A stretch of DNA of 16,570 bases from an uncultured Saprospiraceae bacterium (GCA_938002705.1 CALLAG010000163.1:1-16570), one strand, 5' to 3'; shown: positions 1 to 8,294, numbered from the stretch's first letter. Numbers and translations are program-made. The notes: generated from the sequence alone by a model not told the origin.

Positions 1-658
1 ATGAGTCATTATCTATATCTCTATAGTAGGTATTAAGCAGTCCTTCATCGACTTGATTATTACAGTTATTATCTATGCCGTCGCATATTTCTGTGGCACC
101 TGGATGCGTATCAGCATCACCATCATCACAATCGTCACCAAGAATATTAGGATCACTGCCGTCCCATCCTCCTGCGTCTATCGTGCATTCTACATAGCCA
201 TCACCGTCATTATCTATTTCTATCAGTGGAAGAGCAGTAGTATTACAATCATTGATCTGTCCATCGCATAATTCTGGAGCACCAGGATATACGGTATCAT
301 CATTGTCATTACAGTCAAGACTATTGGTCACATAATTACTGGGAGCAGTACAAGCTTGTGTAGTAACATTAGGGTCACCGTATGTGTCATTATCTATATC
401 TCTATAGTAGGTATTAAGCAGTCCTTCATCGACTTGATTATTACAGTTATTATCTATGCCATCGCATATTTCTGTGGCACCTGGATGCGTATCAGCATCA
501 CCATCATCACAATCGTCGCCAAGCATATTAGGATCGCTGCCATCCCATCCTCCTGCGTCTATTGTGCATTCTACATAGCCATCTCCGTCATTATCTATTT
601 CTATCAGTGGAAGAGTAGTAGTATTACAATCATTGATCTGTCCATCGCATAATTCTGG
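1..658. repeat. 381-bp-period in-frame direct repeat inside the partial metalloprotease gene
   Basis: Bases 1-277 match bases 382-658 at an offset of exactly 381 bp (127 codons), with about nine differences by eye, roughly 97% identity. Similarity continues more weakly beyond 277/658 because the neighbouring protein motifs are related. The unit encodes one complete MopE-type module (CDGQINDC, DNDGDGYVEC, GDDCDD, CDGIDNNC, YYRDIDND). Most differences fall at third codon positions. This indicates a recent in-frame tandem duplication, and the array continues past the window edge. Confidence 0.9.
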
Positions 659-2740
659 TGCACCTGGGTATACTGTATCATCGTTATCAGTACAGTCGGT
701 ATTGTCAGCCACATAACCGGTAGGTTGATTGACAGAACTTTGTGTTACAGCAGGATCTCCGTAATTATCACCATCTAAATCACGATACCATGTAACACTA
801 TTGCCGTATGTGCACGATCCGTCATTGACGGTGGCATTCGCATCGTAATTATCAGCAGTGCTGTCAGTACAACCATACACTTGAGTCCCTGCAAAGTATA
901 CGGAGTAATCTTCAGTCTGTCCAAAATTAGTAGAGTGACATGGTCCAGTTATTATATTATTAGAATTGATAACTCTAAATCTGATTAAGGCATTGGTTGC
1001 TGGATTAGTAGGAGTTGTTATGCTGAATGTTCCTGTAGTAATAAATGTATCATCTACAACTAATTCTCCTGTATCTGAGAAGTCACCATCGACATTCCAA
1101 TCAGCGTAGACTTTTATTCTTTGGCTCTGGCCTATATTTGTAGTTATATCTAAAGTATAAGTTGTATTTGTGTCTAGGTCTCCGATTACTGTACAAGCAA
1201 AGTCTTCATAGTTGCCTGACGCAGTACTATTGTTACTGATGTTAGAGAAAGTAATATTGGTCGTCCCTCCATTTTGATTATTAGCATTAGGTGTGCATTG
1301 ATTACTGGGTGCTGGGGTTATATCTATGAATGATTGGAGTATGTTAGAACCTGCAGAATTAGAAGATTCTAATTCTATATAGTTAAGACCAGTGGCAGAA
1401 CTTCCATATGTTACTGATACTTTCTCATCAGTAGATGTAGTAGGAGAACCATTTAAGAAAGTCCAGTCTCTCGTAGCACCATATATGGATTGATCTTCAA
1501 ACTCTAATGTTACTGCTGATCCTGAGCATGCAGCAGACCCACCTGATGATATAAAGAAATTAGGAGTAGGAGTTCCTTCTGTAGAGCAATCCGATAGGTA
1601 GGTCTGATTATTAATGTGACTGCTTATGGCTGTCTTTGAAGCTGGAGACCATATGTCAGTCAGCGTCAGACCGGGAGCCATAATGAATGTTGTTCCTGAG
1701 TTATCATGATTAGCATTCCAGTTATGACCCATCTCATGAGTCTGTAATGCATTGAGTGTAGCTCCAGAAGTTGAGAAGTTCTCAAGTATATGGTGCATAT
1801 CATTGAAGGGGCCAAAAGTGGCTAAGCCGACCACACCACAGTTACCTGAATGACAGATGTTTCTATCGGTCCACAAAGTAGCTATATTATAGTCTACACC
1901 GAATCCCCCGTTAGCACCTCCATTAGATCTACCTCCTGCTCCCCAATTATCAAATGCATTTAATAATAAATTAGCGTCAGTAGAAGATGGGAATGGGTCA
2001 GCACTTGCTGTTGCAGGTATAAAGTGAGCAACAACATCGTATTCTATATTACTGTCAAACTCTGACCTATAGTTAGTCTGGACATTATTCAATATGGCTA
2101 AGTTGTGATTTATGACAGCTCCTACGCTACCTAGCGATGTAACCATGTCATAAGTATCAGCAATAGCTAATTCTGCTATCCTGCAGCCGTTGGTTGTTTT
2201 TAGTGGTGGAGTATCGTGGGTATGTAGATCTGTCTCTTGTACACCACAGACATGATTAGGATTATGTATGACATCACTTGCGTTATATACTACATAGACA
2301 TTGCTATCTGCTTCTGGCTGCAGTAATCTGAGTGGCTCTATAAAAAGATGAACATTGTCATATTTTATATACCCATAGATGAAATTATCATTAATTGTAA
2401 TAGATACTTGACCACCATGTCTTAAGCTTCCCGCTAATAAATGTGGTGCTTGCACATATTCAGCACTAAGTGTGACATTATTATCATATAGATTAAGCTC
2501 TAATTGCTTACTGCCGATATTAAAGCTAACGGCATTCTTGCCTTTGGTTACATCAATATCTTTTTTGAGTATATCTATTTGTACTAACTCATATTCATCT
2601 ATAACTTTATTAAGAGTTGTATATGTAGTTCTATCAGATTCGAGAACATTACCAGATATGATATTCTGTGCTGTACTTGCGTATGTACTAAGTAGTAAAA
2701 GTAAGGTAGCTACGGTGTAGTAAAAAGAGACTGTTTTCAT
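1..2740 (-). CDS. Secreted metzincin metalloprotease with PKD, GEVED and MopE-type metal-binding repeats (C-terminus beyond window)
   Basis: Reading the minus strand from the ATG at 2740 gives 913 codons with no stop up to the left edge, so the 3' end lies outside the window. Residues 1-24 form a signal peptide (MKTV, hydrophobic core, ASTA then QN). Residues 335-346 read HEMGHNWNANHD, a metzincin zinc motif of the ADAM/reprolysin (M12B) type, followed by a likely Met-turn (IMAPG). The glycine usual at motif position 8 is Asn. A PKD-like domain follows (about 388-473), then a GEVED domain (about 493-610, ending near GQTEDYSVYF), a GCTD...NYD...DGSC segment (about 623-645) and Cys/Asp-rich repeats of the MopE-type putative metal-binding motif (from about 650), including CDGIDNNCNNQVDEG and DNDGDGYVEC. 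It is a tandem paralogue of the 3373-7125 gene with a collinear N-terminal half. The product is probably an extracellular or surface-bound protease. Substrate and metal are unknown, and a T9SS tail is expected but not visible. Confidence 0.88.
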   Translation of the reverse strand, partial: MKTVSFYYTVATLLLLLSTYASTAQNIISGNVLESDRTTYTTLNKVIDEYELVQIDILKKDIDVTKGKNAVSFNIGSKQLELNLYDNNVTLSAEYVQAPHLLAGSLRHGGQVSITINDNFIYGYIKYDNVHLFIEPLRLLQPEADSNVYVVYNASDVIHNPNHVCGVQETDLHTHDTPPLKTTNGCRIAELAIADTYDMVTSLGSVGAVINHNLAILNNVQTNYRSEFDSNIEYDVVAHFIPATASADPFPSSTDANLLLNAFDNWGAGGRSNGGANGGFGVDYNIATLWTDRNICHSGNCGVVGLATFGPFNDMHHILENFSTSGATLNALQTHEMGHNWNANHDNSGTTFIMAPGLTLTDIWSPASKTAISSHINNQTYLSDCSTEGTPTPNFFISSGGSAACSGSAVTLEFEDQSIYGATRDWTFLNGSPTTSTDEKVSVTYGSSATGLNYIELESSNSAGSNILQSFIDITPAPSNQCTPNANNQNGGTTNITFSNISNNSTASGNYEDFACTVIGDLDTNTTYTLDITTNIGQSQRIKVYADWNVDGDFSDTGELVVDDTFITTGTFSITTPTNPATNALIRFRVINSNNIITGPCHSTNFGQTEDYSVYFAGTQVYGCTDSTADNYDANATVNDGSCTYGNSVTWYRDLDGDNYGDPAVTQSSVNQPTGYVADNTDCTDNDDTVYPGAPELCDGQINDCNTTTLPLIEIDNDGDGYVECTIDAGGWDGSDPNMLGDDCDDGDADTHPGATEICDGIDNNCNNQVDEGLLNTYYRDIDNDTYGDPNVTTQACTAPSNYVTNSLDCNDNDDTVYPGAPELCDGQINDCNTTALPLIEIDNDGDGYVECTIDAGGWDGSDPNILGDDCDDGDADTHPGATEICDGIDNNCNNQVDEGLLNTYYRDIDNDS
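1706..1738 (-). other. Metzincin zinc-binding motif with Gly-to-Asn change
   Basis: The eleven codons on the minus strand read H-E-M-G-H-N-W-N-A-N-H (residues 335-345), followed by Asp346. The three His are the expected zinc ligands and Glu336 the general base. Position 8, normally Gly, is Asn. The paralogue keeps Gly there but has Gln instead of the Asp after the third His. Confidence 0.85.
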
Positions 2741-3296
2741 GTTGTTGAGATCTGTTAGTCAGTTTCGTTTAGTTTTTATGTTCAACCTCAATTATTCGTT
2801 TTCATGATTCATATTATCACACTCTTATTCAGATGGTGATATGATACTATCAATAGAATAACATCAGGCTAAAATGATCAGAACTAACTGTCTAATACCC
2901 AAAATTCACGCCATATAATTGATGTAGCTGATTTTATTAATAAGTTAAGAAGGGGCTAGAAAGGTGCAATTGCGTAAGCATCAGATGATGCATTAGAATA
3001 TTGCAGATTAGTACACGAAGTTAAACCTCATTCTTATAAGCGTGTAAGATGAAATAAGTGTATGTATAATTGATGACAAGAAATTATGTCCACGAGTACT
3101 TACTGATGATAAAGCTTAATATCACGGTGACTAACAGATTATCGAGATAAAGCTAATGTCTTTATGGTCTTTTGTAAGTAGGAATTATTATTTATAAAAT
3201 CTCTTAGAGGCCCTATATGTATAAGAATCATACATAATGCAGTGATGCTTGAGATAGCAAGGCTGGGTAGATAGTGTAAGAATATTTATTTATATC
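2741..3296. other. Intergenic spacer between the two metalloprotease genes
   Basis: The spacer lies upstream of the partial protease start and downstream of the second protease terminator. No convincing gene, tRNA or insertion-sequence end is visible. No TAnnTTTG box was found on the minus strand close to the ATG at 2740, so the promoter of that gene was not identified. One plus-strand frame (about 2918-3049) reads as protein-like segments broken by stops. It could be a decayed coding fragment, but the evidence is weak. Confidence 0.6.
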
Positions 3297-3349
3297 AAAA
3301 AAAAAACGTTGCTGAATTACCATTATAGATTATGGATAATTCAGCAACG
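3297..3349 (-). terminator. Intrinsic terminator after the 1250-aa metalloprotease gene
   Basis: An inverted repeat spans 3307-3349: arms of about 17 bp (CGTTGCTGAATTACCAT and its complement with one bulged A) around a loop of about 8 nt. On the minus strand the hairpin is followed directly by ten T residues (A-run 3297-3306 on the plus strand). It sits just downstream of the stop codon at 3373. On the plus strand the hairpin is followed by a shorter run of five T, so it might stop transcription weakly in that direction as well. Confidence 0.9.
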
Positions 3350-3372
3350 ATTTTTAGTACAATGGGCTGAGA

Positions 3373-6300
3373 TTACTTTTGTGTAATGCTCAGATTTTTC
3401 TCGATAGATTCTGTTTCTCCTTTGATAATTAGTTTGTAATTACCGCTGTCAAGAGACGTTAATTTATTTAAAAACTGATTGTAGATTTCAGAATGTACTC
3501 CGTTGAGGATGATAACACTGTTGTTACTATTATCTAATACATTAATCTCAACAGTTTCGTCTGTAGAAAAGGTCTCTTTGACACTATTAAGTGCATCTTG
3601 ATTATTATTAGTAGTTCTTGCATTATCTGGCTCATTATCATCCTGTGCACTAACAACACAAGGTTCTATTCTCGCTTCGAATGTATTACCAGGAGCTACT
3701 TCAAAATTAGAATTTAGTTCAATATTGCCACCTGCTGCAAAGATTACGGAATTTAGATTTACCAATGCATCAGAATTAATAGACTGGCTGGCTCTATTGA
3801 CTGCCATGATATTCCCGTTATTAATTACAAGATTTATACCATCACAATCTTCACACCCAAAGTCAGCTATTCCATCACAATTGTTATCGAGATTATCACC
3901 ACATACTTCAGATTCTCCTGGATTGATATTGCTATTACTATCTACACAATCATCGCCTAATTTATTAGGACTTGCATCCCATCCACCGGCATCGATACTG
4001 CATTCTACGTAACCGTCATTATCGTTATCGACTTCATTAGCCGGAAGGCTGCTACTGTTACAGTTATTAATCTGTCCATCGCATAATTCTGGAGCACCTG
4101 GGTATATAGTACCGTCGCTATCATCACAATCTGTATTGTCAGTTACGTAATTAGCTGGAGGATTACAGGTGTTAATAGATGTATTAATGTCTCCGAATCC
4201 ATCCGCATCATTGTCTAAGTAATAAGTGGCAGTTAATCCCTCGTCTGTCTGGTTGTTACAGTTATTATCTATGCCGTCACATATCTCAGTAGCACCAGGA
4301 TTGACATTGTTATTAGTATCATCACAATCATCTCCTAGCTTAGTAGGAGTGGCATCCCATCCACCTGCATCTATCGTGCATTCTACATAGCCATCGTTAT
4401 CGTTATCGATTTCATTATTAGGCAGGTTAGTGGTGCTACAGTTATTAATCTGTCCGTCACATAATTCTGGTGCTCCTGGGTATACAGTATCGTCAGAATC
4501 GTTACAGTCAAGATTGTTAGAGACATAATTATTAGGCTGGGTACATGCCTCCAGTGTGACGTTAGGGTCACCAAAATTATCATTATCTAAATCCCTAAAG
4601 TAGGTAGTAAGTACACCTTCGTCTGTCTGATTATTACAGTTATTATCTAGTCCATCGCAGATCTCGGGAGCTTCAGGATTAATAGATGCATTAGTGTCAT
4701 CGCAGTCGTCTCCTTGAGTTGTGCCTACAGGACCGTCCCATCCGCCAGCATCAATAGAGCATTCTACAAATCCGTCATTGTCATTATCTATCTCATTACC
4801 TGGAAGATTAGCTGTGTTACAATCATTAATCTGTCCATCACATAATTCTGGAGCACCTGGGAATACCGTATCGTCACTATCATCACAGTCATCACCAAGT
4901 ATGCTAGAATTAGGACCGTCCCATCCGCCAGTATCTATAGAACATTCTACAAATCCGTCACCATCATTATCTATTTCTATATTTGGTAAGTTAGCTGTAT
5001 TACAGTTATTAATCTGCCCATCACATAATTCTGGTGCTCCTGGGAAGACTGTATTGTCTGTATCATCACAATCAGTATTGGTAGGGACGAATCCAGAAGG
5101 TTGATTGACTGCATTTTGGCTATTAGCAGGATCTCCAAAGGTATCACCATCTTGATCACGGTACCATGTAGTGCCTCCTCCGCCGTAAGTACATGAGTCA
5201 TCATCTACAGTTGCGTTAGGATTATAGTTGTCAGCGGCAGGATCAGTACAACCATATACTTGAGGGCTTGAAAAGTACACAGAGTAATCCTCAGTCTGAC
5301 CAAAGTTAGTGGCGTGACACGGACCACTTATATTATTGAAAGAATTAATAACTCTGAATCTTAATAGAGCATTAAGTACAGGACTTGCTGGCGTTGTAAT
5401 ATTGAATGAGCCTGCATTGTTAAATGAGCTATTAAGAACAAGCTCGCCACTATCTGCGAAATCTCCATCGTCATTCCAGTCAGCGTATACTCTTATATCC
5501 TGAGCTTGGCTGGCAGCTATGTTAGTTGAGATAGATAGAGTGTATGATGTACTCACTTCTATATCAGCAATAGCCGAGCATGAGAAGTCTTCATAGACAC
5601 CAGAAGCGGTACTGCTATTATTTATATTAGCAAATGTGATATTGGTGGTCCCGCCACCACCTCCTGAGCCTGATGGTGTGCATTGATTTCCAGGTGCAGG
5701 TTGTAAGTCTATATAAGATTGTAGAATATCAGATCCTGCATTATTAGTGGATTCTAACTCTATATAATTAAGCCCAGTGGCTGAACTTCCATAAGTGACG
5801 GATTCTTTGGCGTCTGTTGATGCAGCTGGAGTACCGTTTAAGAAGATCCAATCTCGTGTAGCTCCGTACTGCGATTGATCTTCAAAATTAACTGTTACAC
5901 TGGAGCCAGAGCATGCCGCTGTTGCTCCTACATCAGTGAAAAAATTGGCAACGGGACTGCCTTCTGTAGAACAATTACTTAGTGAGCCACTGACATTATT
6001 TACTCTTGCATTAACTTCAGATACAGTGGGACTTAACCATATATCGGTTAACTGGACACTAGGGAACATTATGTTAGTGGAACTGGACTGGTGAGCAGCT
6101 CCCCAGTTATGTCCTATCTCATGTGTTACAAGTACATTAAGACTTATAGCTGATGTTGTATAGTCTTGAAAAATATGAAACCACCCTGGAAACCATGCCA
6201 GTCCTACAGTGGTGCCGGTAAAGTCTCTATCTGACCACATACAAGCCATGTCAAATGTCATATTAAATCCTCCACTATTACCCTGACTACCACCTCCTCC

Positions 6301-7125
6301 GGCTCCGAAACCACCACACCAAGTAGTAAATCTCGGGAGTAAGACAGTTGGATCGACTGATGTTGTATTTGGTTGTAGTGGATTATTGGCAGCTGTAGTA
6401 GGTACATAATTTGCTACTACCTCATACTCTAAGTTAGCATCGAATTCTGACCTGTAATTAGTCTGCACATTATTGAGTACCGCAAGGTTATGATTATTGA
6501 CATTCGTTACAGATCCATATTTTGTAAACATGTCATCAGTATTAGCTAATGCATATTCCACAATTCTACAATCTGTTGTCATTTTGAGCGGGGTATTATT
6601 GGGAGTTCTGGCCTGTTGCTCTGTGACACCACATTTATGTTCTGTATTCTCTATGACGTCTTTTGTATTGTAGAATATGTATAGATTTTTGGGAGCATCT
6701 GGTTCTATATACCATAGAGGTTCTATATATCTTGTGGATTGACCACTCTTAAAAAAACCATAAATGAAATTATCATTAATTGTAAGAGTCACAGATGACC
6801 CATTATTATAGCTACCAGCCAGAAGGTGTGGAGCATTTTCCATTTTGGCACTTACTAAGAGGTTATCTCTATAGAGGCTTAGTTTTAGTAATTCGCTGCC
6901 GATCTGAAAGTTCACTTTACCACTATTTTCATTCAGTTCGATATCTTTTTTGCGTATATCTATTTCGACGATTTGGTAGTCGGAGATGACTGTGTTAAGA
7001 GTGGTGTATTCTGATTTTTCTACATCCATAATAGTCCCTGAGATAGTATTCTGAGCTATTAATGATTGAGAACTTAAGAGTATAAATGAAATTGACAGTA
7101 GGTAAAAAGAGGTAATTTTCTTCAT
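3373..7125 (-). CDS. Secreted metzincin metalloprotease with PKD, GEVED, MopE-type repeats and T9SS-like C-terminus
   Basis: This complete 1250-aa protein starts at an ATG with a clear signal peptide (MKKITSFYLL, cleavage near LIA/QN). Residues 335-345 read HEIGHNWGAAH, the HExxHxxGxxH zinc motif of metzincins, with a likely Met-turn in NIMFP. This places it near the ADAM/reprolysin-like M12B proteases. Then come a PKD-like domain (about 388-475), a GEVED domain (about 491-615), a GCTDPAADNYNP...DDDSC segment (620-642) and MopE-type Cys/Asp repeats (about 653-1093). A segment of short beta repeats follows (about 1096-1156, NINSD...GGNIELNSNFEVAPGN type), resembling the '3-coathanger stack' of Bacteroidota secreted proteins. 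The last 60 residues (GNYKLIIKGETESIEKNLSITQK region) resemble the end of a T9SS sorting domain. The predicted role is extracellular or surface proteolysis after T9SS export. Substrate and bound metal are unknown. It lies 40 bp behind rlmN and may share its transcript. Confidence 0.92.
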   Translation of the reverse strand: MKKITSFYLLSISFILLSSQSLIAQNTISGTIMDVEKSEYTTLNTVISDYQIVEIDIRKKDIELNENSGKVNFQIGSELLKLSLYRDNLLVSAKMENAPHLLAGSYNNGSSVTLTINDNFIYGFFKSGQSTRYIEPLWYIEPDAPKNLYIFYNTKDVIENTEHKCGVTEQQARTPNNTPLKMTTDCRIVEYALANTDDMFTKYGSVTNVNNHNLAVLNNVQTNYRSEFDANLEYEVVANYVPTTAANNPLQPNTTSVDPTVLLPRFTTWCGGFGAGGGGSQGNSGGFNMTFDMACMWSDRDFTGTTVGLAWFPGWFHIFQDYTTSAISLNVLVTHEIGHNWGAAHQSSSTNIMFPSVQLTDIWLSPTVSEVNARVNNVSGSLSNCSTEGSPVANFFTDVGATAACSGSSVTVNFEDQSQYGATRDWIFLNGTPAASTDAKESVTYGSSATGLNYIELESTNNAGSDILQSYIDLQPAPGNQCTPSGSGGGGGTTNITFANINNSSTASGVYEDFSCSAIADIEVSTSYTLSISTNIAASQAQDIRVYADWNDDGDFADSGELVLNSSFNNAGSFNITTPASPVLNALLRFRVINSFNNISGPCHATNFGQTEDYSVYFSSPQVYGCTDPAADNYNPNATVDDDSCTYGGGGTTWYRDQDGDTFGDPANSQNAVNQPSGFVPTNTDCDDTDNTVFPGAPELCDGQINNCNTANLPNIEIDNDGDGFVECSIDTGGWDGPNSSILGDDCDDSDDTVFPGAPELCDGQINDCNTANLPGNEIDNDNDGFVECSIDAGGWDGPVGTTQGDDCDDTNASINPEAPEICDGLDNNCNNQTDEGVLTTYFRDLDNDNFGDPNVTLEACTQPNNYVSNNLDCNDSDDTVYPGAPELCDGQINNCSTTNLPNNEIDNDNDGYVECTIDAGGWDATPTKLGDDCDDTNNNVNPGATEICDGIDNNCNNQTDEGLTATYYLDNDADGFGDINTSINTCNPPANYVTDNTDCDDSDGTIYPGAPELCDGQINNCNSSSLPANEVDNDNDGYVECSIDAGGWDASPNKLGDDCVDSNSNINPGESEVCGDNLDNNCDGIADFGCEDCDGINLVINNGNIMAVNRASQSINSDALVNLNSVIFAAGGNIELNSNFEVAPGNTFEARIEPCVVSAQDDNEPDNARTTNNNQDALNSVKETFSTDETVEINVLDNSNNSVIILNGVHSEIYNQFLNKLTSLDSGNYKLIIKGETESIEKNLSITQK
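3949..5070 (-). repeat. Array of MopE-type metal-binding repeat units with two period lengths
   Basis: Within the 1250-aa protease, and taken in coding order, two adjacent 61-aa (183-bp) units lie at 4888-5070 and 4705-4887. Two 126-aa (378-bp) units follow at 4327-4704 and 3949-4326, and then a partial terminal unit. Each unit starts at the Cys of a CDD/CDDT motif. The short unit contains PGAPELCDGQIN(N/D)CNTANLP, an (E)IDND(G/N)DGFVEC segment and GGWDG. The long unit adds CDG(L/I)DNNCNNQTDEG and a YxxDxDxDxFGD segment. The Asp-rich DxDxDG loops and paired Cys suggest Ca2+ or other metal binding with disulfides. MopE of Methylococcus, which shares the motif name, binds copper; that function cannot be assumed here. 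Confidence 0.85.
6091..6123 (-). other. Metzincin zinc-binding motif HExxHxxGxxH
   Basis: The codons read H-E-I-G-H-N-W-G-A-A-H (residues 335-345), followed by Gln346. All canonical ligands, the catalytic Glu336 and Gly342 are present, so this paralogue is predicted to be catalytically competent. The residue after the third His, Asp in most ADAM-type enzymes, is Gln. Confidence 0.9.
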
Positions 7126-7165
7126 AATCTAAAAATATGTAATTTAGTATATAAAAATATAGGGA

Positions 7166-8203
7166 TTAACCCTTATTTGCTAGTTGTCCACATGCAGCAT
7201 CTATATCCATACCTCTACTCTTCCGGACGGTAACCATAATTTTGTGTTCTCGTAATAATTGGGCAAATTGATCTATACTAACTGATGATGATCTCTCAAA
7301 ATCTACGCCATCAATAGGATTATACTCTATTATATTGACTTTAACAGAAAAATTCTTACATAGTTCGATGAGATTCATTGCATCCTTAGAAGTATCATTG
7401 AACCCCTTAAAGCTAATATATTCAAAACTTACTCTATTTTTAGAGACTTCGTAGAAGTACTTAATAGATTCCATCAAGGACGACAAATTATTCTGATCAT
7501 TGATAGGCATAATCTGACTTCTCTTATGATCATCAGCGGCATGTAGTGATAATGCTAAGTTAAATTTGACACCTTCGTCAGCCATTCTTTTAATCATCTT
7601 GGCTATACCTACAGTACTTACTGTTATCCTTTTTGGTGACATGCCTAAGCCTATGTCATTTGTGATATAGTGGATGCTCTTAAGTACATTCTTATAATTA
7701 AGTAGTGGCTCTCCCATACCCATATAGACGATGTTACTTAATGGCTTATCGTAGTTTTCTATACATTGTTGATTAAGCAAGGCTACCTGATCAAATATCT
7801 CAGAGGCTTCCAGATTACGCTGGAGTTTCATCTTGCCAGTAGCGCAGAACTTACAGCTGAGACTACATCCCACTTGTGATGATACACATGCTGTATATCG
7901 AGACATGTCTTCTACAGGAATAAGGACCGACTCTACGAGATGACCATCATGGAGTTGTATCCTATTCTTAATGGTGCCGTCTATGCTGACTTGCTTCTTA
8001 TCTACGTCTATGGGATTAATCTGAAAGTCAGATTCTAATTGCTCTATTATGGCTTTGGGGATATTACGCATATCTGAGAAGCTGAATTTTTGCTTCTTCC
8101 ATAACCATTGCCATACTTGATCTGCCCTATATTTAGGTAGCGTTCTATCGACAAAATATTGGTCGAGATCTTCTTTGGCTAATTTTCTTATATCGAGCTT
8201 CAA
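7166..8203 (-). CDS. rlmN: Dual-specificity 23S rRNA (A2503-C2) / tRNA (A37-C2) methyltransferase RlmN
   Basis: This 345-aa radical-SAM enzyme methylates C2 of A2503 in 23S rRNA and, in characterised homologues, A37 of some tRNAs, in the cytoplasm. The radical-SAM cluster motif is C113-SLS-C117-KF-C120 (CxxxCxxC). Cys106 (TACVSSQVGC) and Cys338 (DAACGQLAN) match the two non-cluster cysteines needed for methyl transfer and resolution in E. coli RlmN. MGMGEPLLN is the family's GGEP-like SAM segment. Length is normal for the family. The start is a TTG at 8203: the frame upstream has a stop after only five more codons and no ATG or GTG. A TAnnTTTG promoter box lies about 30 bp upstream. The secreted protease gene follows 40 bp downstream on the same strand. 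Cfr is the close alternative, but the sequence context and C-terminus fit RlmN. Confidence 0.95.
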   Translation of the reverse strand: MKLDIRKLAKEDLDQYFVDRTLPKYRADQVWQWLWKKQKFSFSDMRNIPKAIIEQLESDFQINPIDVDKKQVSIDGTIKNRIQLHDGHLVESVLIPVEDMSRYTACVSSQVGCSLSCKFCATGKMKLQRNLEASEIFDQVALLNQQCIENYDKPLSNIVYMGMGEPLLNYKNVLKSIHYITNDIGLGMSPKRITVSTVGIAKMIKRMADEGVKFNLALSLHAADDHKRSQIMPINDQNNLSSLMESIKYFYEVSKNRVSFEYISFKGFNDTSKDAMNLIELCKNFSVKVNIIEYNPIDGVDFERSSSVSIDQFAQLLREHKIMVTVRKSRGMDIDAACGQLANKG

Positions 8204-8234
8204 TTTTACTTTTTTTGCTTAATTATTGATGTAA

Positions 8235-8242
8235 CAAAGGTA
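8235..8242 (-). promoter_or_regulatory. Bacteroidota-type -7 promoter box (TAnnTTTG) for rlmN
   Basis: The minus strand reads TACCTTTG, an exact match to the Bacteroidota -7 consensus TAnnTTTG. It ends about 31 bp before the TTG start of rlmN, leaving room for a short leader. No clear TTG -33 element is seen at the usual distance, so the call rests on the -7 box and its position. Confidence 0.6.
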
Positions 8243-8282
8243 AGATTGATTTTATTAATGAATATTTCTTGATAACTATATA

Positions 8283-8290
8283 TATTTTTG
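8283..8290 (+). promoter_or_regulatory. Possible TAnnTTTG box directly before the CNNM gene
   Basis: TATTTTTG matches the -7 consensus but ends only 4 bp before the GTG start at 8295. If it is real, the transcript would be leaderless or nearly so. The nearest upstream TTG (8269-8271) is too close for a standard -33 element. It may be a chance match in AT-rich DNA. Confidence 0.25.
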
Positions 8291-8294
8291 TCTT

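Noticed and set aside
53..652. Two similar plus-strand open frames of 72 and 98 codons
   Set aside because: They are antisense shadows of the repeated region of the partial minus-strand protease, and they resemble each other only because the underlying DNA repeats.
1..658. Possible CRISPR array from the repeated sequence
   Set aside because: Units are 381 bp long, in frame and coding throughout. There are no short repeats with unique spacers and no cas genes.
3949..5070. Dockerin or thrombospondin type 3 repeats
   Set aside because: Asp-rich loops are similar, but the CDGxDNNC and PGAPELCDG signatures match the MopE-type putative metal-binding motif better, and no cohesin or cellulosome context is present.
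3725..5204. Several open frames of 66-127 codons overlapping the repeat array on both strands
   Set aside because: They are low-complexity shadows of the metal-binding repeats. Domain structure supports only the 1250-aa frame.
7166..8203. Cfr-type antibiotic resistance methyltransferase
   Set aside because: Length, conserved cysteine pattern and housekeeping context fit the universal RlmN. Nothing indicates mobility or a resistance locus.
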